Below are positions 53,460-61,900 of a DNA stretch of 64,000 bases, piece by piece; the stretch's first letter is position 1, and each line of letters begins with the position of its first letter. The notes beneath the pieces are model-generated. The model worked only from the letters and a program-made list of their open reading frames with translations, made no database searches and had not been told where the DNA came from. The stretch is from Pseudomonadota bacterium (lineage in GTDB: Bacteria; Campylobacterota; Campylobacteria; Campylobacterales; Sulfurospirillaceae): NCBI GenBank assembly GCA_017860615.1, contig JAGDMU010000006.1:186001-250000 (forward strand), in the 5' to 3' direction. Made by a program: the position numbers and the translations under genes.

Positions 53460-54615
53460 TTTACAGGTCAAAGTTTCCAACGAAAAGGCAGGAAGCATCC
53501 TTCTTGAAAACAACGAATACCTCTTTGACTACACAACCGACAATCACGATGCATTTGTTTCCCTTAGTATGCCCGTACGAGCCAAAAGCTACGCCAATCC
53601 AAAACTCCACCCCATTTTTGAGATGCACTTGCCTGAGGGCTACTTGCTCTCTATCATCAAAAAGCATTTCTCCAAGATCACCAAAACCGATGACTTCGGA
53701 CTGCTTCAACTTATGGCGCACAGCATCAAAGGCAGGCTGACATATGAGGTAAACTCTACACAAGTAGAAACACCTCTGAGTTTAGATGCACTCTTACATC
53801 CCAAAAGTGAAACGCTCTTTGATGAACTCGTAACCCGTTTTGCTCTAAACTCTCCACTCAGTGGTGTGCAACCCAAAGTCTTAGCAAAAGTACGCGATAA
53901 GGTGACCTTACCACTGCAAGAGTACATCGTCAAGTCATGGGGTGATGAGTACCCACACTTAGCACTGAACGAATTTTATTGCATGAAAGTTGTAAAACTC
54001 TCTGGCATAGAAGTACCTGAGTTTTACCTATCTGATGACAACAAGCTCTTCATTATGAAGCGTTTTGACATTAAAGACGATGGAAGTTACTTAGGCTTTG
54101 AAGATATGTGCGTTCTTCAAGCCCGTCAAGCCGATGAAAAATACGAAGGCTCGTATGAACATATCGCAAAAAGCATCAAAACATTTGTCTCACCCAAACA
54201 CAAGAAAAAAGCGTTGAGGGACTTTTTCAAAATGATGGTCATCAACACCCTCGTGCAAAATGGTGATGCACACCTCAAAAACTTTGGGGTGCTCTACGAA
54301 AATATCAACAATATCTGGCTTGCCCCTGCGTACGATGTGGTGTGTACCACACTCTACATTCAAAAAGACATCCCTGCATTGCACCTTTTAGGAAGTAAAA
54401 AGTGGTGGAGCAAAGCGTTTCTCATTCGTTTTGGGAAAGAGAGTTGTGAACTAAGCCCTAACGAAACACTTACACTTTATGATGAATGCGTCGAAGCCAT
54501 ACACATCATCGCTATGGAAATAAAAGAGCACATTGAGAGAGAACATGATGCAAATGTAAAAGCTTTTTTGAGTGCTTTGCTAAGTGTCTTTGAGACAGGA
54601 AGTAAAAAAGAGTAA
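53449..54615 (+). CDS. hipA: HipA-family Ser/Thr kinase toxin
   Basis: 388 residues. An N-terminal HipA subdomain (to about 100), then a kinase-like core: the phosphorylatable SGVQPK at 138-143, the nucleotide-site lysine in YIVKSW, catalytic D273 in NGDAHLKNFG, and the metal-binding D295 in APAYDVV. In E. coli, HipA phosphorylates glutamyl-tRNA synthetase and induces persistence; targets vary among homologues. All key residues look intact, so the kinase should be active when freed from HipB. It lies between msrQ and an msrQ remnant. Confidence 0.92.
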   Translation: MPDNLQVKVSNEKAGSILLENNEYLFDYTTDNHDAFVSLSMPVRAKSYANPKLHPIFEMHLPEGYLLSIIKKHFSKITKTDDFGLLQLMAHSIKGRLTYEVNSTQVETPLSLDALLHPKSETLFDELVTRFALNSPLSGVQPKVLAKVRDKVTLPLQEYIVKSWGDEYPHLALNEFYCMKVVKLSGIEVPEFYLSDDNKLFIMKRFDIKDDGSYLGFEDMCVLQARQADEKYEGSYEHIAKSIKTFVSPKHKKKALRDFFKMMVINTLVQNGDAHLKNFGVLYENINNIWLAPAYDVVCTTLYIQKDIPALHLLGSKKWWSKAFLIRFGKESCELSPNETLTLYDECVEAIHIIAMEIKEHIEREHDANVKAFLSALLSVFETGSKKE

Positions 54616-54618
54616 AAG

Positions 54619-54671
54619 AGTTGAGTGTGGCGCTTTTAAGGGAAAAAGTTTGGGCATGGAGAAAGAGTTAA
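54619..54671 (+). pseudogene. Decayed copy of the msrQ 3' end, directly after hipA
   Basis: CTTTTAAGGGAAAAAGTTTGG at 54633-54653 matches 53105-53125 inside msrQ at 19 of 21 bases. In frame it encodes VALLREKVWAWRKS and stop, against [14 protein letters not shown] in MsrQ. It starts within a few bases of the hipA stop and has no start codon. hipBA thus lies between direct repeats of the msrQ C-terminus. Confidence 0.72.
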
Positions 54672-54698
54672 ATAACTTTATATTTAAAGTTATTTAAC
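54667..54698. terminator. 14-bp perfect AT-rich hairpin between hipA and the SIR2-TPR gene
   Basis: GTTAAATAACTTTA (54667-54680) pairs fully with TAAAGTTATTTAAC (54685-54698) around a 4-nt loop, located between convergent genes. It can end transcripts from both sides, although clean T tracts are lacking. Confidence 0.65.
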
Positions 54699-54705
54699 AA
54701 AAAAT

Positions 54706-56433
54706 TTACTTTTCTTTCTCTTTAGTAATTTCATCTGCATAAGCTTGAAGCTCTTTTGTATGGGTATTTCCTTCTCTTTTAGCTTGTTCAATATTTTGTG
54801 AGAAATCCCATCCAATTGAACGAACACCCTCTTTTAAAAGTTGTTCTATATTCTTTTTAGCTTCTTCATAATACTCTGAGAAATGTGCTAAGCGATAAAA
54901 CCATAACTCAATTTTTGCATCATCAAATCCCTGTATATTCAATAACAGGTTTTCAGTTTTTTGAAGATAAATTTTTGCTTCTTCTTTCATACCTAGAATC
55001 AAAAGTAACTGTGCAAAATTAATATTGATGTTGATGTGATCTGGTTTAAATTCTAATGCTTTTTTATGGTGTTTTATTGCTTTATCATATTCTTTGTAAA
55101 TACTTTGTAAAAAAGTCCCATAATTGCCATTGTAAACAGCCTCATCAGGATTAAGTTCTAATGACCTTTTATAATACTTTTCTGCTCCATCATAATCTTT
55201 ACGAATATAATGTAAAAAAGCTCCATAATTATTATTGTACATAGCCTCATCAGGATTAAGTTCTAATGACCTTTTATAATACTTTTCTGCTCCATCATAA
55301 TCTTTACAAATATTTTTTAAGAAAACTGCATAATGATTACTCAATTCAGCAGAATTAGGTAGTTGTTGTATTCCAATTTTATAAATTTCATTTTGCTTTA
55401 TTGGATCTTTTTCCCGTTCGGCTTTTAACACATATTCAAACCAACTAGGCAATACTTCCTTAATTGCTTGGGATATTTCTTCTCCGCTTTTATCTGCTTT
55501 TTCTTTTACTTCTTTACCAAATTTTTTAAGTTCTTCATCAAATTTTTGCATACGTATTTGTGCATTTTTAACAATTTCATCTTTTTCTATTTTTAAATTA
55601 TATGCGCTGCTCAATTCAACCATGAGTTCATCAAATCCATCTATTTTTACGAAAAAATCATCGTCTTTTAATGCTTCTTTTATATCATCATTTATGTTAT
55701 AAATATCTCTTACACACCAATAAATAGGCTTCCTATCTTCTTTTAAGTCTTTAAGATAATTCATTAAACTTCCATCATTACCACCATATCCAATCACAAC
55801 AAGATTGAACGCAGATAAAAGAGGCTTTAACGCTTTTTGCCACTGTTCTTTCAAATCATTTGTACCCGAACAATCACTGATGGGATCAAGCAAAACATCG
55901 CGATGAATTTTAACAATCGTTGGGCGAGAGCCATGTACATTAATATAACTTGCTAAAGATTCATGTCCACATACTAGAGGTTTTGTTTTTGTATAAATAA
56001 AAAGTGCATCCTCGATTAAAGAGTCAAAGTTTGTTGTAATAACAAAACGATGAGGAGTCTCTGCCAAAATTTTTGCAAAAAAAGCATACCCAATACTTGG
56101 TTCTTTATTTTCCAACTGTTTTTGAATTTCGGCATAACCATTTGCAGGATTGGCTTGAAAACGTCTTTCATAAATTGGTGAATATGATGATGCTAAATTG
56201 TCTTTATCTATTTTTTCCGCTTCTTGCCATTGTATAAACTGGTCTTTATCTAAAAATTTACTAATTTCTTCATACCATTTTTTGGCTAGTGTATTTGCAG
56301 AAGGAATACCTGAAGGAACTGATGCACCCGCTCCAAGTAAAAAGCAATATTTACTAGTTGAACAACTATTACTGTCATCTTTAAAAAGTTGTATAAATTC
56401 ATTAAGTGTTAGAATTTTAGTTTTACTTGGCAC
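54706..56433 (-). CDS. SIR2-domain protein with C-terminal TPR repeats, candidate defence protein
   Basis: 575 residues. SIR2-like NAD-binding domain in about 1-290: GAGAS at 34-38 with SGIPSANTLA, TTNFDSL with N135 and D137, H177 in VKIHRDV, and GYGGND at 215-220. A charged coiled linker follows (about 295-330), then three or four TPR-like units (about 350-480), two of them near-identical 35-residue repeats (DYDGAEKYYKRSLELNPDEA), and a helical tail. SIR2 domains of this type act as NAD-depleting effectors in phage defence, but catalysis here is inferred. GTG start with AAGGAG. The gene is visibly more AT-rich than its neighbours, which suggests transfer. It stands alone. Confidence 0.85.
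   Translation of the reverse strand: MPSKTKILTLNEFIQLFKDDSNSCSTSKYCFLLGAGASVPSGIPSANTLAKKWYEEISKFLDKDQFIQWQEAEKIDKDNLASSYSPIYERRFQANPANGYAEIQKQLENKEPSIGYAFFAKILAETPHRFVITTNFDSLIEDALFIYTKTKPLVCGHESLASYINVHGSRPTIVKIHRDVLLDPISDCSGTNDLKEQWQKALKPLLSAFNLVVIGYGGNDGSLMNYLKDLKEDRKPIYWCVRDIYNINDDIKEALKDDDFFVKIDGFDELMVELSSAYNLKIEKDEIVKNAQIRMQKFDEELKKFGKEVKEKADKSGEEISQAIKEVLPSWFEYVLKAEREKDPIKQNEIYKIGIQQLPNSAELSNHYAVFLKNICKDYDGAEKYYKRSLELNPDEAMYNNNYGAFLHYIRKDYDGAEKYYKRSLELNPDEAVYNGNYGTFLQSIYKEYDKAIKHHKKALEFKPDHINININFAQLLLILGMKEEAKIYLQKTENLLLNIQGFDDAKIELWFYRLAHFSEYYEEAKKNIEQLLKEGVRSIGWDFSQNIEQAKREGNTHTKELQAYADEITKEKEK
55138..55307. repeat. Exact 65-bp direct repeat within the TPR region
   Basis: Positions 55138-55202 and 55243-55307 are identical, offset by 105 bp (35 codons). 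This is a recent in-frame duplication of one TPR unit, likely able to vary in copy number. Confidence 0.85.
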
Positions 56434-56473
56434 TGCATACTCCTTTTAACATAAGTAATAATAACAAAATAAT

Positions 56474-56485
56474 TCTCATATGAGA
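56474..56485. promoter_or_regulatory. Perfect 12-bp palindrome between the SIR2-TPR gene and argO
   Basis: TCTCATATGAGA lies in the 110-bp region between the two divergent genes, about 60 bp before argO. It may be a dimeric regulator's site; which gene it controls cannot be told. Confidence 0.4.
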
Positions 56486-56543
56486 TATGATTAACCTATA
56501 TTTTGCTACGATTATCCCTTAGTTTAAACACAAAGAACACTCA

Positions 56544-57143
56544 ATGAACGCATTTATCTCAGGTTTTAGTCTCGGTTTTTCTCTCATTCTTGCCATTGGG
56601 GCTCAAAATGCTTTTGTGCTTAAACAGGGCATTAAAAAAGAGCATGTCTTTGTCATCTGCTTGGTCTGTGCGCTTTCCGATGCGATTTTGATTTTCTTGG
56701 GTGTTTCGGGGTTTGGTTATTTGGTGGAGCAGTTTCCTTCCTTACAAACTGTTGCAAAGTATGGTGGTTTTGCCTTTTTGTTTGTTTATGGGTTGAAGAG
56801 TTTTTACTCTGCTTGGAGTATGTCGCATGAGTTAAGTCCACTTGACCAACCAACGACTTCGCTTTTTAAAACGATTCTGCTTGTGCTTGCCTTTACGTGG
56901 CTTAACCCGCATGTTTACCTCGATACCGTCATCTTACTCGGCTCCGTTTCGACCAAATTTGGCTCCCTTTCACCACTGTTTGGATTTGGGGCGATGACTT
57001 CATCTTTCGTGTTTTTCTTTTCACTGGGTTATGGAGCGAGGATTTTAACGCCTATTTTTCAAAAACCAATTTCATGGAAAATCCTTGAAGTACTCATAGG
57101 CATCATCATGCTCTCTTTAGCATTTATGTTGTTGGGGCTTTAA
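56544..57143 (+). CDS. argO: Arginine/lysine exporter, LysE/ArgO type
   Basis: 199 residues, six helices. It matches ArgO/LysE more than RhtB: GFSLGFSLILAIGAQNAFVLKQG at the N-terminus, CALSDAILIFLGVSGFG, and TWLNPHVYLDTVILLGSVS with the conserved Asn-Pro. It exports basic amino acids, arginine or lysine, from the cytoplasm. The protein is intact, unlike the broken LysE-type gene at 46787. Divergent from the SIR2-TPR gene. Confidence 0.93.
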   Translation: MNAFISGFSLGFSLILAIGAQNAFVLKQGIKKEHVFVICLVCALSDAILIFLGVSGFGYLVEQFPSLQTVAKYGGFAFLFVYGLKSFYSAWSMSHELSPLDQPTTSLFKTILLVLAFTWLNPHVYLDTVILLGSVSTKFGSLSPLFGFGAMTSSFVFFFSLGYGARILTPIFQKPISWKILEVLIGIIMLSLAFMLLGL

Positions 57144-57210
57144 ACAACTATCACTTTTTAGAGAGGTTGCGTTATACTAGCTAGCTGATAGATTGAAGTA
57201 GCAGGAGTAC

Positions 57211-59640
57211 ATGATGAAATGTAAAAATGGCTATGAGAAACTTTTTCAAAAACTCGAAGAAACGCTTAAAGAACACTTGTTCGATCAAAATTTTGCCATT
57301 GAGACGATCACCAAAACGCTAGTGCAAATGCGCCTTGTAAATTCTAGAGTCAGAGCACTTTTTACCTTCATAGGGCCTCCAAATTGCGGTAAGCGTTACC
57401 TTGCTGAACTCCTCGTAAGCGCTGATCCGCAGATAGACCAGCTTAAAGCGTTTCAGATGGATCAGTACAACGACACATTTAATGCAGAACAACTCTCCGC
57501 TTCAAGCATTGAGGATGATGTCACTGAATTTGTTGAAAAAAATCCTAATGCCATTTTATTGTTTGAAGACATCGACAAAGCCGACACACAAGTACAGCTC
57601 TCTTTATACACGCTCTTTTCAGACTCAGAAAAAAACAGTATCGATTTTTCCCATGTCATTGTCATTATGACGACAACGAGACTTAGCCAACTTTTAGGAC
57701 GCCAAGACTTACTGGAACTTTTCAAAAATGACCCTCTGCAAGCGCATACGTTTTTGATGGAACGCTTGGGGCAAGAAGAGATTGTTATTAGCGGTATAAA
57801 AGAAAAAGTGTTCGATAAAAAGCTTCTTTCTCTACTCAATGAATGCACCCTTGTGCCTTTTAATCGCCTCACGCTTACTGCACTTATTAAGATTGGTGCT
57901 CAAAGTTTGCATGGTATGTCGCAAAACTTCATCAAAGAGAGTGGCATTGAGATCGAGTATACCAACATTGACGTGCTCATCTCACTTTTGACACTCTCAC
58001 TAGCACCTTATCTCAATGCTAGACATATCCGTAAAAAACTTCCAGAAGTCGTCTTTAACCGTATCTATGAGACGCTAAAGTGTCATGATAACATCACTAA
58101 ACTATGCTATAAAGTCTCTCAAAAAGCAGCTGCTTTTGCCAAAAAAGCGTTGAAAGACCAGCCTTTACTGCTCAAAAAAATCAGCAAACAACACGAAGGT
58201 ATTGCGCTTGAATGGAGTGTTCGTGTTGTCAAAGGAGTGGCAGAATTTACCATTAAAAACGCTTTTTTTCGCAAAGAAAAACTGCCCATTACTTCTGAAG
58301 ATGCCCTGCATGTTTCGGATGTTAGATTTGAGGACATCGCTGGACAAGAACGTGTTAAAGCAGAACTCGCTGAAATTTTAACGCTTCTTAAAGAGCCTGT
58401 ACGCCTTAAACAGTTTGATATGCCTCCACCTAAGGGAATGATCCTCTATGGACCTTCAGGTATGGGTAAAAAATTACTCGCTCGTGCCTTTGCAAACGCC
58501 GCAGATATGCCTTTTACTGTGGTACGCGATGCGGACTTGTTTGATGCAGGCAAAATTCACAAAGCGTATGCTCAAGCGTACGGTTCAGCGCCCTCCATTG
58601 TGCTTTTGGAAGATATTGATGTTCAAGGACTTGTCGGCGGTGTCATCGCAACGATGAGCATTCAGCCTTTAGTGGATGAAATAGATGCTATAGCGCAAAA
58701 TTTTGATGCACCTATTTTTACCATCATCACCATCGGCGAGAGCAGTCCCATCCCCGATCCATTGGTGCAAACAGGACGTATTGATATTCGCATTGAAGTG
58801 CCAAAACTTGACATGGAAGCACGTCGCTTTTTCATTGAAGAGATTTTGAAAAAACCACACGATGCGCGCATTGACATCGAAAAAGTGGTACGTTACATCT
58901 CAGGCATGGGTGGCGATGAGCTTAAGCGCATCGGACAAGAAGCCGCTTTGTTTGCAGCACGTAAAGGGTTGAAAGAGATCAGCGAAGAGATTTTGTTAGA
59001 GCAGATCAACATCATCAAATACGGCAATAAACTCGAAAGCAAACAGATACGCGACATCGAAACTTCTATGGCAAAAACAGCCTACCATGAAGCAGGACAC
59101 GCCGTACTCTCTTACGTACTCTGCCCACAGATTAAAATAGAGCAAGTCACCGTAGCCCCTCGCAGTGACGCTCTTGGCTTTGTCTCTTACCATAACGATG
59201 ACTACATTGATGCTATCTCCAAAGATGAACTTTTTGCCAACATCTGTGTCCTTCTCGCAGGACGCATCGCCAAGATAGAAAAGTATGGGAAAGCAGGTAT
59301 GGAAACGGGAGCGATTACCGATTTAGAGATCGCTAGTATGCAAGCGTATTCTGCGATTGCGCTATTTGGTATGGACGATGAACTGGGCTACATCAACATC
59401 AGTGGCATTGAAGATGCGTACGACAAAGATCTTTTAGCAGAAAAGTTGGAAACAAGACTTTTGGCGTGGATCGATGAGGCTAAAAAGCAGACTGAAAAAG
59501 AGGTGAAGCGACTCTGGAGTGCCATTGAAGCAGTAGCACAGGCACTCATCGCCAAAGAGGTCATTGATGGCTTAGAACTTAAAAAAATCATCGAAGAAAA
59601 AATACCAAAACTTAACGTTTCTAGGGCAAAAATGCCCTAG
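57211..59640 (+). CDS. FtsH-like zinc metalloprotease with two degenerate AAA modules
   Basis: 809 residues, no membrane helix, so soluble unlike FtsH. First AAA module: GPPNCGKR at 55-62 and LLFEDID (116-122), ClpA-like. Second module: GPSGMGKK at 413-420, VLLEDID (464-470), DPLVQTGRIDIR, FtsH-like. Both have a basic residue where Walker A needs Ser/Thr, and Glu-Asp where Walker B needs Asp-Glu. The M41 protease domain is intact: HEAGH at 626-630 and the third ligand D704 in TGAITDLE. It may be a protease with weak or regulatory nucleotide binding. AGGAG precedes two adjacent ATGs. It stands alone. Confidence 0.9.
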   Translation: MMKCKNGYEKLFQKLEETLKEHLFDQNFAIETITKTLVQMRLVNSRVRALFTFIGPPNCGKRYLAELLVSADPQIDQLKAFQMDQYNDTFNAEQLSASSIEDDVTEFVEKNPNAILLFEDIDKADTQVQLSLYTLFSDSEKNSIDFSHVIVIMTTTRLSQLLGRQDLLELFKNDPLQAHTFLMERLGQEEIVISGIKEKVFDKKLLSLLNECTLVPFNRLTLTALIKIGAQSLHGMSQNFIKESGIEIEYTNIDVLISLLTLSLAPYLNARHIRKKLPEVVFNRIYETLKCHDNITKLCYKVSQKAAAFAKKALKDQPLLLKKISKQHEGIALEWSVRVVKGVAEFTIKNAFFRKEKLPITSEDALHVSDVRFEDIAGQERVKAELAEILTLLKEPVRLKQFDMPPPKGMILYGPSGMGKKLLARAFANAADMPFTVVRDADLFDAGKIHKAYAQAYGSAPSIVLLEDIDVQGLVGGVIATMSIQPLVDEIDAIAQNFDAPIFTIITIGESSPIPDPLVQTGRIDIRIEVPKLDMEARRFFIEEILKKPHDARIDIEKVVRYISGMGGDELKRIGQEAALFAARKGLKEISEEILLEQINIIKYGNKLESKQIRDIETSMAKTAYHEAGHAVLSYVLCPQIKIEQVTVAPRSDALGFVSYHNDDYIDAISKDELFANICVLLAGRIAKIEKYGKAGMETGAITDLEIASMQAYSAIALFGMDDELGYINISGIEDAYDKDLLAEKLETRLLAWIDEAKKQTEKEVKRLWSAIEAVAQALIAKEVIDGLELKKIIEEKIPKLNVSRAKMP

Positions 59641-59650
59641 AAATAGGTAT

Positions 59651-59887
59651 TTATTTTTTGATGAGATAACGAATGGTTGGACCATCTTGGATGATCTCTA
59701 AAACCGTATAACCGTAGTTTTTTGCATCGTGAGGAATGTTGTTAATCGACTGAGGACAGTCACTAATCACCTCTAAAATCTCACCTTTCTTAAGGGTTGG
59801 CAACGCTTCAAGGGTCGCGATAGCGGGGTAAGGACACGGCTCACCACGCATATCGAGTGAATAATCAGGTACGATAACTTCTTTCAT
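59651..59887 (-). CDS. fdhU: TusA/YedF-like sulfur-carrier protein, FdhU type
   Basis: 78 residues with the signature LDMRGEPCPYPAIATLEAL, where C18 is the reactive cysteine, and a compact alpha/beta fold ending IRYLIKK. In C. jejuni the matching pair FdhT/FdhU supports selenium-dependent formate dehydrogenase; that role is carried over by analogy. It follows the YedE-like gene by 12 bp on the same strand and has an AAAAGGAAG site. A general sulfur-relay role is the alternative. Confidence 0.88.
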   Translation of the reverse strand: MKEVIVPDYSLDMRGEPCPYPAIATLEALPTLKKGEILEVISDCPQSINNIPHDAKNYGYTVLEIIQDGPTIRYLIKK

Positions 59888-59899
59888 AACGTCTTCCTT

Positions 59900-61105
59900 T
59901 TATTGATGATTATTTTGATATTGGCTTTTTTTGGCAAGGAAACGTCGCTCCCACCATACCACAAGCGCAAAAGAGAGTGCCATTAAAGCGTAGTTGACGT
60001 ACAAGCCGCCATACGTTCCAAAGAGTTTGAGCATATTGATCTTCTCATAACCATTCACAAGCGTTGGCGCTAAACTGTCCCAACAAAGCGCTAAAAGAAG
60101 TGAGCCAAGAACGTTGCCAATGCCAACCCACCAAAAGTGAATTTGACCTTCCATAGCGCGGTACATCCAACCCGTTTCACAACCACCCGCGATAACGATA
60201 CCAAAACCAAACATCAAACCACCGATAATCGCATTGGGTCCTGCCCACATGATTTTTGGCTCCATACCCATTTGTACAAAAGCAAAAATACCGATGGTAC
60301 TCACCGCCATACCTAAGATAATCGCTTTGGCAAGTAAACCACGTCCTGTAATCCACATATCGCGAAACGCCGATGTAAAACAGACTTGCGCTCTTTCAAT
60401 ACAGATACCAAAACCCAAACCAAAGAGCATTGCCATGCCCAATTTTGGGGCATCAAAACTTCGTGTAATGGCTGTAATGGCAACCGCAAAGAAAACGATA
60501 CTGCCGATGATAAACTTCGTTTTTGCACTCTGTTTGTTCTTTTCAAGTGGCGTTGCTTCACAAACTTTTTTCATCTTCAAAGGAATACGAAAGAGTGGAA
60601 GCATAGACACTTTAGCGCCTGCAAAACAGCCGATAGCCGTAGCTACAGCAAAGAACCACGCATGAAGCGAAAACTGAGGAATGCCTGTAAAAAAAGCTGC
60701 TAGGTTACACCCCATTGCAAGGCGTGCTCCAAAACCAGCGATCATACCACCAATGACAGCTTGGAAAATACGAATGCGCGTGGAAGGAAGACGAAGCTTC
60801 ACATTGTCCGCCCAAAGAGCCGCAGCGAGAGCGCCTGCAAACATACCGATGATCATCACACCATCGATGCGATCCCAAGGTGTTCCTTTAAATCCAAGGA
60901 TTTTAAGGTATGTCCACTCCGCAGGGTTTGCGCCAAAAAGCTGAGCCAAATGCCCGCCCCAACGCGTAAATTCACCCGTAACTGCCCAAAATGTGCCGAG
61001 CAAACCAAAATAATACGTCGATAAAATTCCAAGCGCAATCACCGCAGGAATGGGCGACCAAAACTTGACAAGATAGTGTTGTTTAAATTCACTCCACCAT
61101 GACAT
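59900..61105 (-). CDS. fdhT: YeeE/YedE-family membrane transporter, FdhT type
   Basis: The start at 61105 (MSWWSEFKQHY) has TAGGAG upstream; the longer frame lacks one. 401 residues, about ten helices, in two YeeE/YedE repeats: GARLAMGCNLAAFFTGIPQFS and GFGIVIAGGCETGWMYRAMEGQ, each with a conserved cysteine after glycines (MGCN and GGCE). Relatives import thiosulfate or selenium-containing compounds. Paired with fdhU, it is likely tied to selenium supply for formate dehydrogenase. Confidence 0.9.
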   Translation of the reverse strand: MSWWSEFKQHYLVKFWSPIPAVIALGILSTYYFGLLGTFWAVTGEFTRWGGHLAQLFGANPAEWTYLKILGFKGTPWDRIDGVMIIGMFAGALAAALWADNVKLRLPSTRIRIFQAVIGGMIAGFGARLAMGCNLAAFFTGIPQFSLHAWFFAVATAIGCFAGAKVSMLPLFRIPLKMKKVCEATPLEKNKQSAKTKFIIGSIVFFAVAITAITRSFDAPKLGMAMLFGLGFGICIERAQVCFTSAFRDMWITGRGLLAKAIILGMAVSTIGIFAFVQMGMEPKIMWAGPNAIIGGLMFGFGIVIAGGCETGWMYRAMEGQIHFWWVGIGNVLGSLLLALCWDSLAPTLVNGYEKINMLKLFGTYGGLYVNYALMALSFALVVWWERRFLAKKSQYQNNHQ

Positions 61106-61215
61106 AAAAACTCCTAAAAATAAAAGTTGAGTTTTGATTCTAAAGTACACAGAGGGGGATTAGCGAAGAAGCTAAAAAGTAGCAACAAAAAGAGTGTTTT
61201 TGAGCATTATGTACT

Positions 61216-61290
61216 CTTGCGACCGCAAGCAAATCAAAAACGAGACTTTATCAGAGTTTCTCTTAAGGCTCGTTTTTTTGACGAAAAAAG
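61216..61290 (-). terminator. Hairpins between the UPF0316 gene and fdhT
   Basis: AAACGAG near 61240 can pair with CTCGTTT near 61280, flanked by T runs on both strands (CTCGTTTTTTT on plus, CTCGTTTTTG on minus), which suits a two-way terminator after the UPF0316 stop. A small stem CTTGC-GACC-GCAAG lies beside it near 61216-61229. Confidence 0.55.
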
Positions 61291-61301
61291 TCGAGATTAA
61301 A

Positions 61302-61889
61302 TTACTTGCGCATACCTCTAAAAAGTTGCGAAAAACGTGAGCGCCTGCTTATCTCCGTAGGAAAACTTGGATCGCTTGCGTGTCTCACATCTTCAATGGA
61401 GTACACCGCTTGTGGATTGTGTTGTGCAATTAATTCACGCACAACCGTAATATCGGAGCGTTTAATGACAGTAAAGATGATATTGACAGCTCCCGTGTTC
61501 CCTTCTGCATCGGCAACGGTCACACTGTAACGAAGAGCACGTAAAGCAGCCACCAAAACATGGGAATCACGCTTCGTGATGATACGCACGACCACCATAC
61601 CAATGGCTAGCCGACTCTCGATGAACATACCGATGTAATTGCCTACTGAAAAGCCAAGCGCATAGGCAATGTAGTTGATAGGATTGGTCAAATTTGCCAT
61701 AACTTTGGAGATTGCCATAAGCCAGATACTCACTTCAAAAAAGCCTAGTATTGGCGCCCAAAGCCTCAGCCCTTTGGAGACGAAAATAATGCGAAGTGTG
61801 CCAATGCTTACATCCGTAATGCGTGCAAGTGCAATCAGCAACGGTATACCGTATAAAGTAAATGCTTCGCTTTGAAAAATTTCGCTCAT
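61302..61889 (-). CDS. UPF0316 (DUF2179) membrane protein
   Basis: 195 residues: three N-terminal helices (LYGIPLLIALARITDVSIGT, WAPILGFFEVSIWLMAISKV, YIAYALGFSVGNYIGMF), then a soluble DUF2179-type domain (VVRIITKRDSHVLVAALRAL, NIIFTVIKRSDITVVRELI). Ends with a basic tail rich in Arg. The role is unknown; the soluble part resembles ligand-binding domains of YitT-like proteins. CTAGGAG precedes the ATG. It follows the YwbE-like gene by 11 bp. Confidence 0.88.
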   Translation of the reverse strand: MSEIFQSEAFTLYGIPLLIALARITDVSIGTLRIIFVSKGLRLWAPILGFFEVSIWLMAISKVMANLTNPINYIAYALGFSVGNYIGMFIESRLAIGMVVVRIITKRDSHVLVAALRALRYSVTVADAEGNTGAVNIIFTVIKRSDITVVRELIAQHNPQAVYSIEDVRHASDPSFPTEISRRSRFSQLFRGMRK

Positions 61890-61900
61890 TTCAAATACTC

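Noticed and set aside
54706-56433. Calling the SIR2-TPR protein Thoeris ThsA or a DSR protein
   Set aside because: There is no SLOG domain, no TIR partner gene and no diagnostic motif of those families; only the SIR2 fold is shared.
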